Part shown: positions 1-6,882 of the stretch, piece by piece
Position numbering within the stretch: the first letter of the stretch is position 1
Layout: each line of letters opens with the position of its first letter
From: GCA-2730975 sp937893275
GTDB lineage: Bacteria > Verrucomicrobiota > Verrucomicrobiia > Opitutales > Seribacteraceae
Assembly: GCA_963968595.1 (NCBI GenBank)
Contig: CAXAHJ010000087.1
Coordinates: forward strand, 1-16,475
Reading direction: 5' to 3'
DNA length: 16,475 nt
Notes under the pieces: model-generated
The model's input: the letters and a program-made list of their open reading frames with translations, nothing else
What the model was told of the DNA's origin: nothing
Database searches by the model: none
Position numbers and translations under genes: made by a program

Positions 1-3000
1 GGCAGCATTAATGGGAAAATCGAAGACACTGACTTTCTTCCGGCTTCGAAAGTTGCCACGAACAGCTTGGACCTTACTGCTGTGCCCAATAACGGTTACA
101 ATTTCGTGGGGTGGATGAGATGGCAGGATTACAATGACACCATCGATGCTCAGATTGCACTTGGAGACACTGACCCAAACAGTAATAACTGGTCCACGGC
201 ATTGAGGGCAGACGACTTAAAATTTCTCTACAAGGGATTGAATCCAGACTCAACAACTCTCGACAAAAATATGTCGGACGGAGACGTCGACCCTGATTTT
301 AAGTTTCGAGTGGTGGCTTTGTTCGAGCCGAAGAAGTGGAACCTAGTCGATATAAATAATTCAAAATCAATCCGCGGCGCCATAGGTGAAGATGTTCCTG
401 CCGTGATTACAGTAGTTCCGGACAAAGCCAAAAGCTCTGATGGGCGTTATTACGACGGAACTAAGGTCGAAATAACCATCCGCCCTGACAAATCCTACCA
501 GTTCATGGGATTCGAGGGGGTTGATTGGATCGCGTCTCCTGGAGAAGACAGCGAGGGGCTTTATTATATCCTGAAGCCCACCATGAATCAGGATTACACA
601 CCCGTCTTCGTATTCTCTCTTCGAGATTTCAGGATGGAGCAACTTGTTCGGTTCGGGGCCGAAGGCGCTATTAAGACTACCACGCGTCACGCCTTGGGGG
701 ACGTGGTGCAGATTGAACTGGGAGATGAAAGCGGATATGCTTTTGACGGTTGGAAGTTGGAGAAATACTCCCGATTGACCGGAAGATTGGAATATCCAGC
801 GATTTGGGATAAGAACGGCACCCCAGCTCGTTTGGAAATTTCTTCTTCCGGAGAAGCTGCTGTCAGCGAATCCAATGCCACTTTGGAAAACAACTCCACC
901 ATCGTTATCAGTGGAATTCGCGACGACTATCTGCTGACCACCTTCTATAATAGAAAAGCCGTGGTCGTAACGACGCAAGTGGATGGCAACGGTTCGATCG
1001 AGCCTAATACCGCCGACCGGACTTACACAGTCGGGGATACTCTGCAACTTATTGCAAAACCTGCCCCGGGTTTCCGATTCGTGGAGTGGAAAGACGACCG
1101 AAACCAGTCATTGAGCACTCTTGTACAATTTGATTTCCCGCCAATGGCTTCAGATCAAAACATAACCGCTGTCTTTACTCCTGAAGAATATACGGTCACA
1201 AGTTCTCCTTTGTTGCCTCCCGGTTTCGAATTTAACTCAAATGCTCTTAGGTACCCGGATACCAACAAAAGCGAGTTGATCTCTGGTGGGCCTTACTTCT
1301 ACGGAGAAAAAGTAACCGTCAGTAGCTTCAAAGCACCCCCGGGATGGATAAACAAGGGGGGCTATTCCATTTATGAAGACAGTGGTCAGACTATTTCTTA
1401 TTCCGATAACAATAACTCCGAGACTCTCAGTTTCGTCATTAAGTCCAATGTAACTATTCGTGCAAAACTAGATCCGGATCCCGCGGATACTGATGGTGAC
1501 GGTCTTACCAATCACCAAGAATTCGAGATTTGGGGACCCGCTCCAAATGATGTCAGTCTCGCGATTCTAGCAGGAGATTCTGATAAAGATGGTTTTATTG
1601 ATGGTTGGGAGGTGGCATACGGGTTCGACCCGAATTTGAAAGGTGACCCCGTCCCCGGAGATGATCTCGATGGCGACGGACTTACTAATCTTCAAGAATC
1701 TCAGTTGGATACAAATGCCACGAACAAGGACACCGATGGCGATGGCTTTACGGATTCCTATGAAGTGAATGACCTAAGAGAATGGAGTCCTGTAGATCGG
1801 AACTATACAATTGAAGTGTCGAAGGTTTCATTGGTTCCATTGGCTAACCTCACTCCAGATGATTTGGGTGAAGTTAAGCTTGGAATTGGCGGTTCGCCTT
1901 TCGAGGGTATGCAAACCAAGGATGAGAATGAATTCATCGAGGTTTACGCGGAGGCCAAACCGGATTATGACTTCTTGAACTGGTCTCTGGTTTGGGATCG
2001 GAATGCATCTCCAAAAGTCATAGCGCAACTTGAAGACCTCAACTCAAGTCGTTCCACGCTGAATCCTCTTCCCCTAGAAGTTCATGCGGACATTGAAGTT
2101 GCTGCAGTATTTGTCCCCAAGGGCAGCTTCTATACCGTAAACCTGTCCGTTGCTCCTAGCCCTGATGGAGTCTTAGGCACCGTTAGGGTTCTTCCCGATG
2201 ACGGCATCTATCTGGCTGATGCTAACGTAACTATTGATGCAGTCGCGATTGATGGTTATTTTTTTGGTGGATGGAAAGGCGACATCAATAGTACAGCAAA
2301 CCCACTGGTTTTGAGTTTGGATCGTTCGCTCTCACTTGTCGCTTCTTTTTATCGAAAGGGGTCCGTCTTGACTCTTTTGGGTTCAGTTACAAAAATTGAA
2401 GAGGTCTTCCCCGGGGTGATTGAAGGAACTGGCGTCGCTGCTCAAAACGAAGTGAGAAAATTGAAAGCAAAACCTTATCCCGGTTACTTGTTTTCGAATT
2501 GGGCAGGAGACATTCCCTGGAAAGATTCTGATGAAAACGTGACTATCACCGTTTCTCAAGATTACATCTTTACTGCAACATTCCGTAAGGACACGAATGA
2601 TTCGGATGGTGATGGTTTGGATAACTACACCGAAATAGTTGTCCTCAAGACTAATCCTGTCCTTGCCGATACGGATGGAGACGGCATGAACGACGGATAC
2701 GAGTTTCTTAAGACTCTCGATCCCCTCCGTAGTGATATAGAATTAATAAATTTGATAAAGACTGAACCGGCTGCCTTCAACATACTTCTTCGTGATGAGA
2801 GCGAGTTAATTGCTGCCCATTCTCAGGGTTTCGACGAGGGGAACGCGGCGGCAGTGAAGCTTTGGGCGGATTTTAATTCGACTATGGCTCATATTAACGA
2901 ACGCAACGACCTGTATCGTTTTATTGCGGGTCCTTCGGCACCCGGTCAAACGGGGTTGGGCTGGTTTTACACGGAGCAACACGGTTGGGCGTGGTTACGA

Positions 3001-3348
3001 CCGAGCAGTCCCGGTTGGATATACCTGCATAATGGTCACCAGCTCACGATTCATTCGCTGCTAACTCTGAATTGGCTCAACCTTAACCCTGGAAAGTCCG
3101 TCTTCGAACGGGAAAAAAAATTGGACCCTAGTTATCAGTTCAGCCTAGAACAGTTTTTCATGCTCCAGGGACAGGATCAGAATGGAACAAACCGTGAGCT
3201 TTATTATCCGAGCGATCTATCAAGCCCCGGGTCGCCGTCATCGGGGAATGGGAATAATTCCAATACAGGCGGTAACTCCCAAGGGAATTCAGGAACTGGA
3301 TCTGGGACTGATTCGAACGATGGATTTGGCGATCTCTTTCGTAACTAG
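1..3348 (+). CDS. Giant exported InlB-repeat / thrombospondin type 3 repeat protein (5' end outside window)
   Basis: The frame is open from base 1 and already reads as an InlB-like repeat (GSINGKIED, then LTAVPNNGYNFVGW), so the start lies upstream and no signal peptide is visible. About 1115 residues remain. Several divergent InlB B-type repeats follow the pattern 'G-x-I ... V/L-x-A-x-P-x-G-Y/F-x-F-x-x-W ... A-x-F'; the clearest are near 967-1200, 1834-2112, 2139-2352 and 2371-2583. Two blocks of DxDGDG calcium-type motifs, as in thrombospondin type 3 repeats, lie at 1471-1764 and 2590-2712. A Trp-rich module (about 2953-3090) follows, then a Gly/Ser/Asn-rich tail ending GDLFRN. Such repeats are known from secreted or cell-surface proteins, so an adhesive or structural role outside the cell is inferred. 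The substrate or partner is unknown. The next gene, a beta-barrel protein, starts 6 bp after the stop and is probably co-transcribed. Confidence 0.85.
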   Translation, partial: GSINGKIEDTDFLPASKVATNSLDLTAVPNNGYNFVGWMRWQDYNDTIDAQIALGDTDPNSNNWSTALRADDLKFLYKGLNPDSTTLDKNMSDGDVDPDFKFRVVALFEPKKWNLVDINNSKSIRGAIGEDVPAVITVVPDKAKSSDGRYYDGTKVEITIRPDKSYQFMGFEGVDWIASPGEDSEGLYYILKPTMNQDYTPVFVFSLRDFRMEQLVRFGAEGAIKTTTRHALGDVVQIELGDESGYAFDGWKLEKYSRLTGRLEYPAIWDKNGTPARLEISSSGEAAVSESNATLENNSTIVISGIRDDYLLTTFYNRKAVVVTTQVDGNGSIEPNTADRTYTVGDTLQLIAKPAPGFRFVEWKDDRNQSLSTLVQFDFPPMASDQNITAVFTPEEYTVTSSPLLPPGFEFNSNALRYPDTNKSELISGGPYFYGEKVTVSSFKAPPGWINKGGYSIYEDSGQTISYSDNNNSETLSFVIKSNVTIRAKLDPDPADTDGDGLTNHQEFEIWGPAPNDVSLAILAGDSDKDGFIDGWEVAYGFDPNLKGDPVPGDDLDGDGLTNLQESQLDTNATNKDTDGDGFTDSYEVNDLREWSPVDRNYTIEVSKVSLVPLANLTPDDLGEVKLGIGGSPFEGMQTKDENEFIEVYAEAKPDYDFLNWSLVWDRNASPKVIAQLEDLNSSRSTLNPLPLEVHADIEVAAVFVPKGSFYTVNLSVAPSPDGVLGTVRVLPDDGIYLADANVTIDAVAIDGYFFGGWKGDINSTANPLVLSLDRSLSLVASFYRKGSVLTLLGSVTKIEEVFPGVIEGTGVAAQNEVRKLKAKPYPGYLFSNWAGDIPWKDSDENVTITVSQDYIFTATFRKDTNDSDGDGLDNYTEIVVLKTNPVLADTDGDGMNDGYEFLKTLDPLRSDIELINLIKTEPAAFNILLRDESELIAAHSQGFDEGNAAAVKLWADFNSTMAHINERNDLYRFIAGPSAPGQTGLGWFYTEQHGWAWLRPSSPGWIYLHNGHQLTIHSLLTLNWLNLNPGKSVFEREKKLDPSYQFSLEQFFMLQGQDQNGTNRELYYPSDLSSPGSPSSGNGNNSNTGGNSQGNSGTGSGTDSNDGFGDLFRN
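1471..1764 (+). repeat. First thrombospondin type 3-like DxDGDG repeat block (within the giant protein)
   Basis: Four calcium-type motifs occur in one reading frame: DTDGDGLTNHQE (from about 1486), DSDKDGFIDGWE (from 1576), DDLDGDGLTNLQE (from 1660) and DTDGDGFTDSYE (from 1729). Spaced Asp residues, a central Gly and a Glu a few residues later match the thrombospondin type 3 / EF-loop-like calcium pattern. In exported proteins such repeats usually form rigid calcium-bound linkers. Here they separate two groups of InlB-type repeats. Calcium binding is inferred from the motif. Confidence 0.8.
2590..2712 (+). repeat. Second thrombospondin type 3-like repeat block (within the giant protein)
   Basis: Two more motifs of the same type are present: DTNDSDGDGLDNYTE (from 2590) and DTDGDGMNDGYEF (from 2668), joined by a short spacer containing KTNP. 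The order 'DGDGL-x-N-x-x-E ... TNP ... DTDGDGM-x-D-G-x-E' is the usual arrangement of paired repeats. The block ends the repeat region and precedes the Trp-rich C-terminal part. Confidence 0.8.
2953..3090 (+). other. Trp-rich C-terminal module of the giant protein
   Basis: The segment reads GLGWFYTEQHGWAWLRP, then SPGWIYLHNGHQ, then a stretch containing LNWLNL. Six Trp and several Gly and aromatic residues fall within about 45 residues. From memory it resembles a short Trp/Tyr-rich module found near the C-termini of exported proteins in marine Verrucomicrobiota, often after calcium-type repeats; I cannot confirm this without a search. Its function is unknown; surface retention or carbohydrate contact is possible. 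Confidence 0.45.
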
Positions 3349-3354
3349 CCTTCG

Positions 3355-4440
3355 ATGAAGATTTGTTTTGGGTTGCGCGGCGTTTTCCTGTGCTCATTGA
3401 CGGGATTCTTTACCCTTTCGCTTTTGGGTCAGCATTCGCTTGAGTCGGATGCCTTGTACTTGGATGAATACGAAGTAGCTGGTAGTGCGATACCTCCTTT
3501 CTATCAGAGTCTGGAAGAAAAAAAATATTATCATTCCCGTCAAATTCATGGGATGAAGAAGGATCTGAATTCCCATTCCAGAAACCTCCAAGACTTGAGG
3601 GCTAGATTCAATCAAGTATTTTATGGGCGAGTCGGACTGGATGCGAATGGAGACCCATTCCGTATCGGCGATGAACCCAAGATGTCTTCCCGCGAAGAGT
3701 TGAAGCCGAAGGTCGTTTATATTCCACCTGTGACTCATGCCCCCACCTTGTTGCTGGAGGGTTCAGGTTCAGCCGTAAAGAATACTTTCCTCGAGCCGCC
3801 AGTCCAGTCACTGCCAGCTGAAGATATGCTTGCGTTTTCCGTAGAGGCGCCGGGTGATTATTTAGGGCATGACGGAAATCCTGTGTCCATTCCCGGAGAT
3901 TCGGGAGTTATTTCCGAAGTAAGGACACCTCGAGCGTTCAGCTATTACATTATGCCTCGAGCAGGGATTGCGGTGACCTCAAAAATAGCGAAGTATCCAG
4001 ACCTGTACAAGCGTTACAGACCTGGTCTCAGTGCTGGCTTGTCTGGTGGGGTTCGATTGGGTCAGTGGCGAATGGGACTATCGGTCCTCCATCAACGCAA
4101 TCTCCTACATTCCAGTTCTTGGTCCAGGGCGAGAACGAATCGTTTAAGTGGAGATGTCACGACCAATGCCTTACTTGCTGATTTTTCTTACGGAATCCCT
4201 GTTCTCGCCTCTTTTTCTGTGAATGTAAATGGAGGCTTAGGGTATCGCAAAACAACCACTTCCTTAGAGTTTTTGGGAACGCCTTTCAGTAAGGTTGACA
4301 ATGGTTTCGTTTGGTCTGCAGGTACTGGGCTTGAGTGGAACTTTTCCGAACAGGCTTCTTTGCTTTTGGCTTATCGTTATTTTGCCGAGGAGACTGTCCC
4401 TACGCACAACGCTGATCTCGGTCTCGAGTTCGACTTTTAG
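3355..4440 (+). CDS. Outer-membrane beta-barrel protein with long periplasmic/linker N-terminal half
   Basis: The protein has 361 residues. Residues 1-26 form a signal peptide with a basic start (MKICFGLRG) and a hydrophobic core. Residues about 30-190 are polar and Pro-rich, without a recognised fold, and include LDEYEVAGS at 36-44. From about residue 195 the sequence alternates hydrophobic and polar residues in several probable strands (PRAGIAV, GLSAGLSGGVRLG, WRMGLSVLHQ, FSVNVNGGLGY, SAGTGLEWNF, ASLLLAYRYF) and ends DLGLEFDF. A C-terminal Phe in such a strand is the classic signal for beta-barrel assembly, and about 165 residues suits an eight-stranded barrel. The ATG is 6 bp after the stop of the giant protein, so translation may be coupled. 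A role in anchoring or exporting that neighbour is inferred only. No family beyond 'outer-membrane beta-barrel' was recognised. Confidence 0.8.
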   Translation: MKICFGLRGVFLCSLTGFFTLSLLGQHSLESDALYLDEYEVAGSAIPPFYQSLEEKKYYHSRQIHGMKKDLNSHSRNLQDLRARFNQVFYGRVGLDANGDPFRIGDEPKMSSREELKPKVVYIPPVTHAPTLLLEGSGSAVKNTFLEPPVQSLPAEDMLAFSVEAPGDYLGHDGNPVSIPGDSGVISEVRTPRAFSYYIMPRAGIAVTSKIAKYPDLYKRYRPGLSAGLSGGVRLGQWRMGLSVLHQRNLLHSSSWSRARTNRLSGDVTTNALLADFSYGIPVLASFSVNVNGGLGYRKTTTSLEFLGTPFSKVDNGFVWSAGTGLEWNFSEQASLLLAYRYFAEETVPTHNADLGLEFDF

Positions 4441-4448
4441 GTTTCTTT

Positions 4449-5126
4449 ATGAGCGAAGGCGGCAAAATTGTCCCCGCCTCTTCCCTGCAGGCGCATGGAT
4501 TTCTTTATCGCCTTGCATTGTCCCCTCTGGGTTTGCTGTACCGGATATGGCTTTTGACCTTGAGAATGGAGACTGTTTCATCGGATGAGGACTCGGACCT
4601 GCACGACGTATCCGAGCCGACCATAATCGTACCTTGGCACAATCGCCTTTTTGCTGCCGGCGAATACGTACGCAGGTATCGCAAGGGGAGATTTTGCTAC
4701 GGTTTGATTAGCGGGAGCCGTGATGGGGCTTGGTTAGAGAGCTTTTATCGATGGTCCGGATTGCGGGCTGTGCGCGGTTCGCGCAACAAGCGGGGAGCAG
4801 GAGCCTTGCGAGACCTCGCTCGCCTGTTGCGTGCAGGGCACGATGTTGGCATCACTCCAGATGGTTCGAGGGGCCCCTGCTACGAAGCCAAGCCCGGAGC
4901 CTTGTTGCTGGCCAAGGTGTCGAAGTCGCCGATTCTTCTTTTGTCTTTTGAGTTTGGTTCGGCATGGAGGCTGAATTCATGGGATGAGTTTTACGTTCCC
5001 AAGCCATTTTCCAAGTTGATTGTGCGAGGCAAGAAAATCGCCTCCGAGGAACTTTTCGCCGATCATACTCCCGATGAGGCTGCAAAGGTGGTGGAGGAAG
5101 AATTGATGAAATTGACCAAGGACTAA
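4449..5126 (+). CDS. DUF374 / LpxJ-type lysophospholipid acyltransferase-family protein
   Basis: The protein has 225 residues. It shows the ordered motifs of the DUF374 family: PWHNRLF (62-68, probable active-site His64), SGSRDGAW (88-95), VRGSRNKRGAGALRDL (108-123), GITPDGSRGP (134-143) and SWDEFYVPKPFS (177-188). An N-terminal hydrophobic stretch (about 17-38) suggests membrane association. Members of this family transfer acyl chains to lipids, and the LpxJ branch was shown to be a late lipid A acyltransferase. That makes lipid A or another envelope lipid the likely acceptor here, but the exact substrate cannot be read from sequence. The canonical HX4D acid is not present after His64. The gene starts 8 bp after the beta-barrel gene and completes an envelope-related operon. 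The chosen ATG gives the normal family length. Confidence 0.85.
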   Translation: MSEGGKIVPASSLQAHGFLYRLALSPLGLLYRIWLLTLRMETVSSDEDSDLHDVSEPTIIVPWHNRLFAAGEYVRRYRKGRFCYGLISGSRDGAWLESFYRWSGLRAVRGSRNKRGAGALRDLARLLRAGHDVGITPDGSRGPCYEAKPGALLLAKVSKSPILLLSFEFGSAWRLNSWDEFYVPKPFSKLIVRGKKIASEELFADHTPDEAAKVVEEELMKLTKD

Positions 5127-5165
5127 GGTCCTTTTGGTAATCTCTTTCTCCGCTTTTCTTTCGTT

Positions 5166-5202
5166 ATTAGGATTTGGAAGGTTTTCCCTAATCCCAATTT
5201 TT
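5166..5202 (+). terminator. Possible intrinsic terminator after the acyltransferase gene
   Basis: ATTAGG at 5166-5171 pairs with CCTAAT at 5187-5192, and an inner GGAA/TTCC stem is possible around the GGTT loop. A five-T run follows at 5198-5202 after a short C/A spacer. The stem is AT-rich and the spacer makes it imperfect, so this is a tentative call. The position, about 40 bp after the stop and before the next transcription unit, fits. Confidence 0.3.
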
Positions 5203-5222
5203 CTCCTCATCTTGCTGAATCA

Positions 5223-5260
5223 CCTTGCGGGAGGGAGGTGAAGACGATTCCCTCCGCAGG
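5223..5260 (+). promoter_or_regulatory. Strong leader hairpin upstream of the ABC exporter operon
   Basis: GCGG(G)AGGGA at 5227-5236 is complementary to TCCCTCCGC at 5249-5257 with one bulged G. The stem can extend to CC/GG at the base with a further bulge. The left arm and loop contain GGGAGGGAGG, a near-perfect anti-16S-complementary sequence, and the right arm (TCCCTCC) covers part of it. The hairpin ends 16 bp before the ATG of the ATPase gene. It lacks a T-run, so it is not a typical terminator. A role in translation or mRNA stability is inferred. Confidence 0.35.
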
Positions 5261-5276
5261 CTTTGCATAATACGTA

Positions 5277-6017
5277 ATGGAACCTGTTATAGAGACAAGA
5301 AAACTTACCAAGCGATACGATGGCATCGTTGCGGTGGACGAGTTGGACCTAATGGTGGGGCAGGGCAGTGTAACCGCCTTGCTGGGAGGGAACGGCGCTG
5401 GTAAAACCACTACGCTGTCCATGCTTCTCGGCTTACTAACCCCAAGCTCGGGCGAAATTCATATATTTGGAGAGGATTTTGTGGCCAATCGCTTCCCTTC
5501 TCTTGCCCGCATGAATTTTTCCTCGCCATATGTTGATTTGCCACAACGGCTCACGGTCAGGGAAAACCTGAACGTGTATGCCAAGCTTTATGGTTATCGG
5601 AAGGTGGCGCCCGTAGTGGATAGGCTGGCTCATGAGTTCGACTTGACTGATTTCCTAGACCGCCGGTTGCGCCGATTGTCGTCCGGTCAGAAAACGCGCG
5701 TTTCTTTGGCCAAGGCATTCGTCAACGAACCGGACCTGTTGCTCCTCGACGAACCCACTGCCAGTCTCGATCCTGAGACCGCTTCCTGGATTCGCGATTT
5801 CCTTAAGTCATATTGCAAGGAACGCGGCGCCACCATCCTTCTCGCCAGTCACGACATGCGGGAGGTGGAGCTTATCTGCGACGATGTGTTGCTTTTGCGT
5901 CGCGGGAAATTGGTGGAGCGTGGTTCTCCCGAGGATTTGCTCAGGCGTTTCGGACGAAAAAACCTTGAGGACGTTTTTCTCGACGTTGCCCGCGGTCAAA
6001 ATGGGGAAGCTGCATGA
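5277..6017 (+). CDS. ABC transporter ATP-binding protein (ABC-2 exporter type)
   Basis: This 246-residue nucleotide-binding subunit would hydrolyse ATP to drive export through the membrane partner encoded next. Visible motifs are Walker A GGNGAGKT (37-44), signature LSSGQ (134-138), Walker B LLLLDEP (154-160) with its catalytic Glu159, the D-loop SLDP (163-166) and the switch His192 in ASHD. At the Q-loop position the sequence is MNFSSPYVDLP (79-89), with Ser/Pro where Gln is usual. The ATG at 5277 is the first possible start after an in-frame TAA at 5268-5270. The stop overlaps the start of the permease by 4 bp (ATGA), which strongly suggests coupled translation and a shared complex. The architecture is close to NodI and drug or polysaccharide export ATPases; the substrate is unknown. 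Confidence 0.92.
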   Translation: MEPVIETRKLTKRYDGIVAVDELDLMVGQGSVTALLGGNGAGKTTTLSMLLGLLTPSSGEIHIFGEDFVANRFPSLARMNFSSPYVDLPQRLTVRENLNVYAKLYGYRKVAPVVDRLAHEFDLTDFLDRRLRRLSSGQKTRVSLAKAFVNEPDLLLLDEPTASLDPETASWIRDFLKSYCKERGATILLASHDMREVELICDDVLLLRRGKLVERGSPEDLLRRFGRKNLEDVFLDVARGQNGEAA

Positions 6018-6820
6018 GCATGCCCGAACACACCAGTCTGCGTCGCATTTCCGCCCTGCTTTTACGTTACCTATACTTACTGCGTAGTTCTTTGCCGCGA
6101 ATCATCGAGATAGCCTACTGGCCGACGATGCAGTTGATCATCTGGGGGTTTGTCACCAAGTATTTCGCTGACGTCCGCCCGGAACTTTCGGCTGCTGGCG
6201 TACTTATCTCCGCCGTACTTATTTGGGATTCGCTCTTTCGTTCTCACGTTAGCTACACCCTGTCCTTTTTGGAGGAACTGTGGTCTCGTAATCTGGCCAA
6301 CCTTTTTGTCACACCCCTTCGCCCATGGGAGCTTATAGCCAGTCTGGCCTCAATCAGCATGCTTCGCACTCTCATCGGGATTGTTCCCGCCTCGCTTCTG
6401 GCGATTCCCTTTTTCGACGTTTCCGTCTTTGACATGGGTTTTCCCCTTTTGGCCTTCTTCATGAACCTTGTCCTTTGCGGCTGGGCCATCTCGCTAGTGG
6501 TTACGGGCATTCTCATCCGTTATGGTTTGGGTGCGGAAAGCCTGACATGGGTTCTACCCTTTCTCATTGCTCCCGTATCCTGCATCTACTATCCGATCGA
6601 GACCTTGCCGCCATGGTTGCAGACCATAGCAAGCGGTATTTCAACTTCCTACGTGTTCGAAGGCATGCGCTCTCTTTTGTTGCAAGGTGAACTGAGGTTA
6701 GACCTTCTCGCCTGGGCGTTCTCCCTCAACTTTCTCTACATTGCCATTGGCTTCTTGTGTTTCATGACGGCTTTTCGATCGGCTCGCAGGCATGGCTTGC
6801 TTCTGCAGGTCGGTGAATAG
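6014..6820 (+). CDS. ABC-2 type transporter permease
   Basis: The protein has 268 residues and is an integral membrane partner of the preceding ATPase. About six hydrophobic segments are visible, near residues 35-50, 60-78, 108-132, 140-168, 175-196 and 230-252. The region around 173-216 (ESLTWVLPFLIAP, YYPIETLPPWLQ, SYVFEGMR) is the typical C-terminal signature of ABC-2 permeases such as NodJ. The amphipathic N-terminus is Arg/Leu-rich. The ATG at 6014 overlaps the ATPase stop as ATGA; a second ATG two codons later is less likely because the overlap favours the first. The pair probably forms a homodimeric exporter. Substrate classes for this family include drugs, lipids and polysaccharides, and nothing here decides among them. 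Confidence 0.9.
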   Translation: MSMPEHTSLRRISALLLRYLYLLRSSLPRIIEIAYWPTMQLIIWGFVTKYFADVRPELSAAGVLISAVLIWDSLFRSHVSYTLSFLEELWSRNLANLFVTPLRPWELIASLASISMLRTLIGIVPASLLAIPFFDVSVFDMGFPLLAFFMNLVLCGWAISLVVTGILIRYGLGAESLTWVLPFLIAPVSCIYYPIETLPPWLQTIASGISTSYVFEGMRSLLLQGELRLDLLAWAFSLNFLYIAIGFLCFMTAFRSARRHGLLLQVGE

Positions 6821-6882
6821 AATCGTCTTTGTTCATTGCCTCTTTCCAGGAAATCCACTTTTTAAGAGCTTTTTTTCTCAAT

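Noticed and set aside
367..1047. Long open frame of 226 codons on the minus strand within the giant repeat protein.
   Set aside because: The plus-strand frame shows clear repeat domains and conserved motifs; the minus product has no recognisable domain and no signals of its own.
5118..5133. AAGGAC/GTCCTT hairpin around the acyltransferase stop codon, considered as a terminator.
   Set aside because: Six weak pairs overlapping the stop and no clean T-run; the structure at 5166-5202 is a better candidate.
6829..6882. Upstream TTG start for dapL adding 18 residues.
   Set aside because: The family N-terminus MAKIN begins exactly at the ATG at 6883, and the extra residues have no family counterpart.
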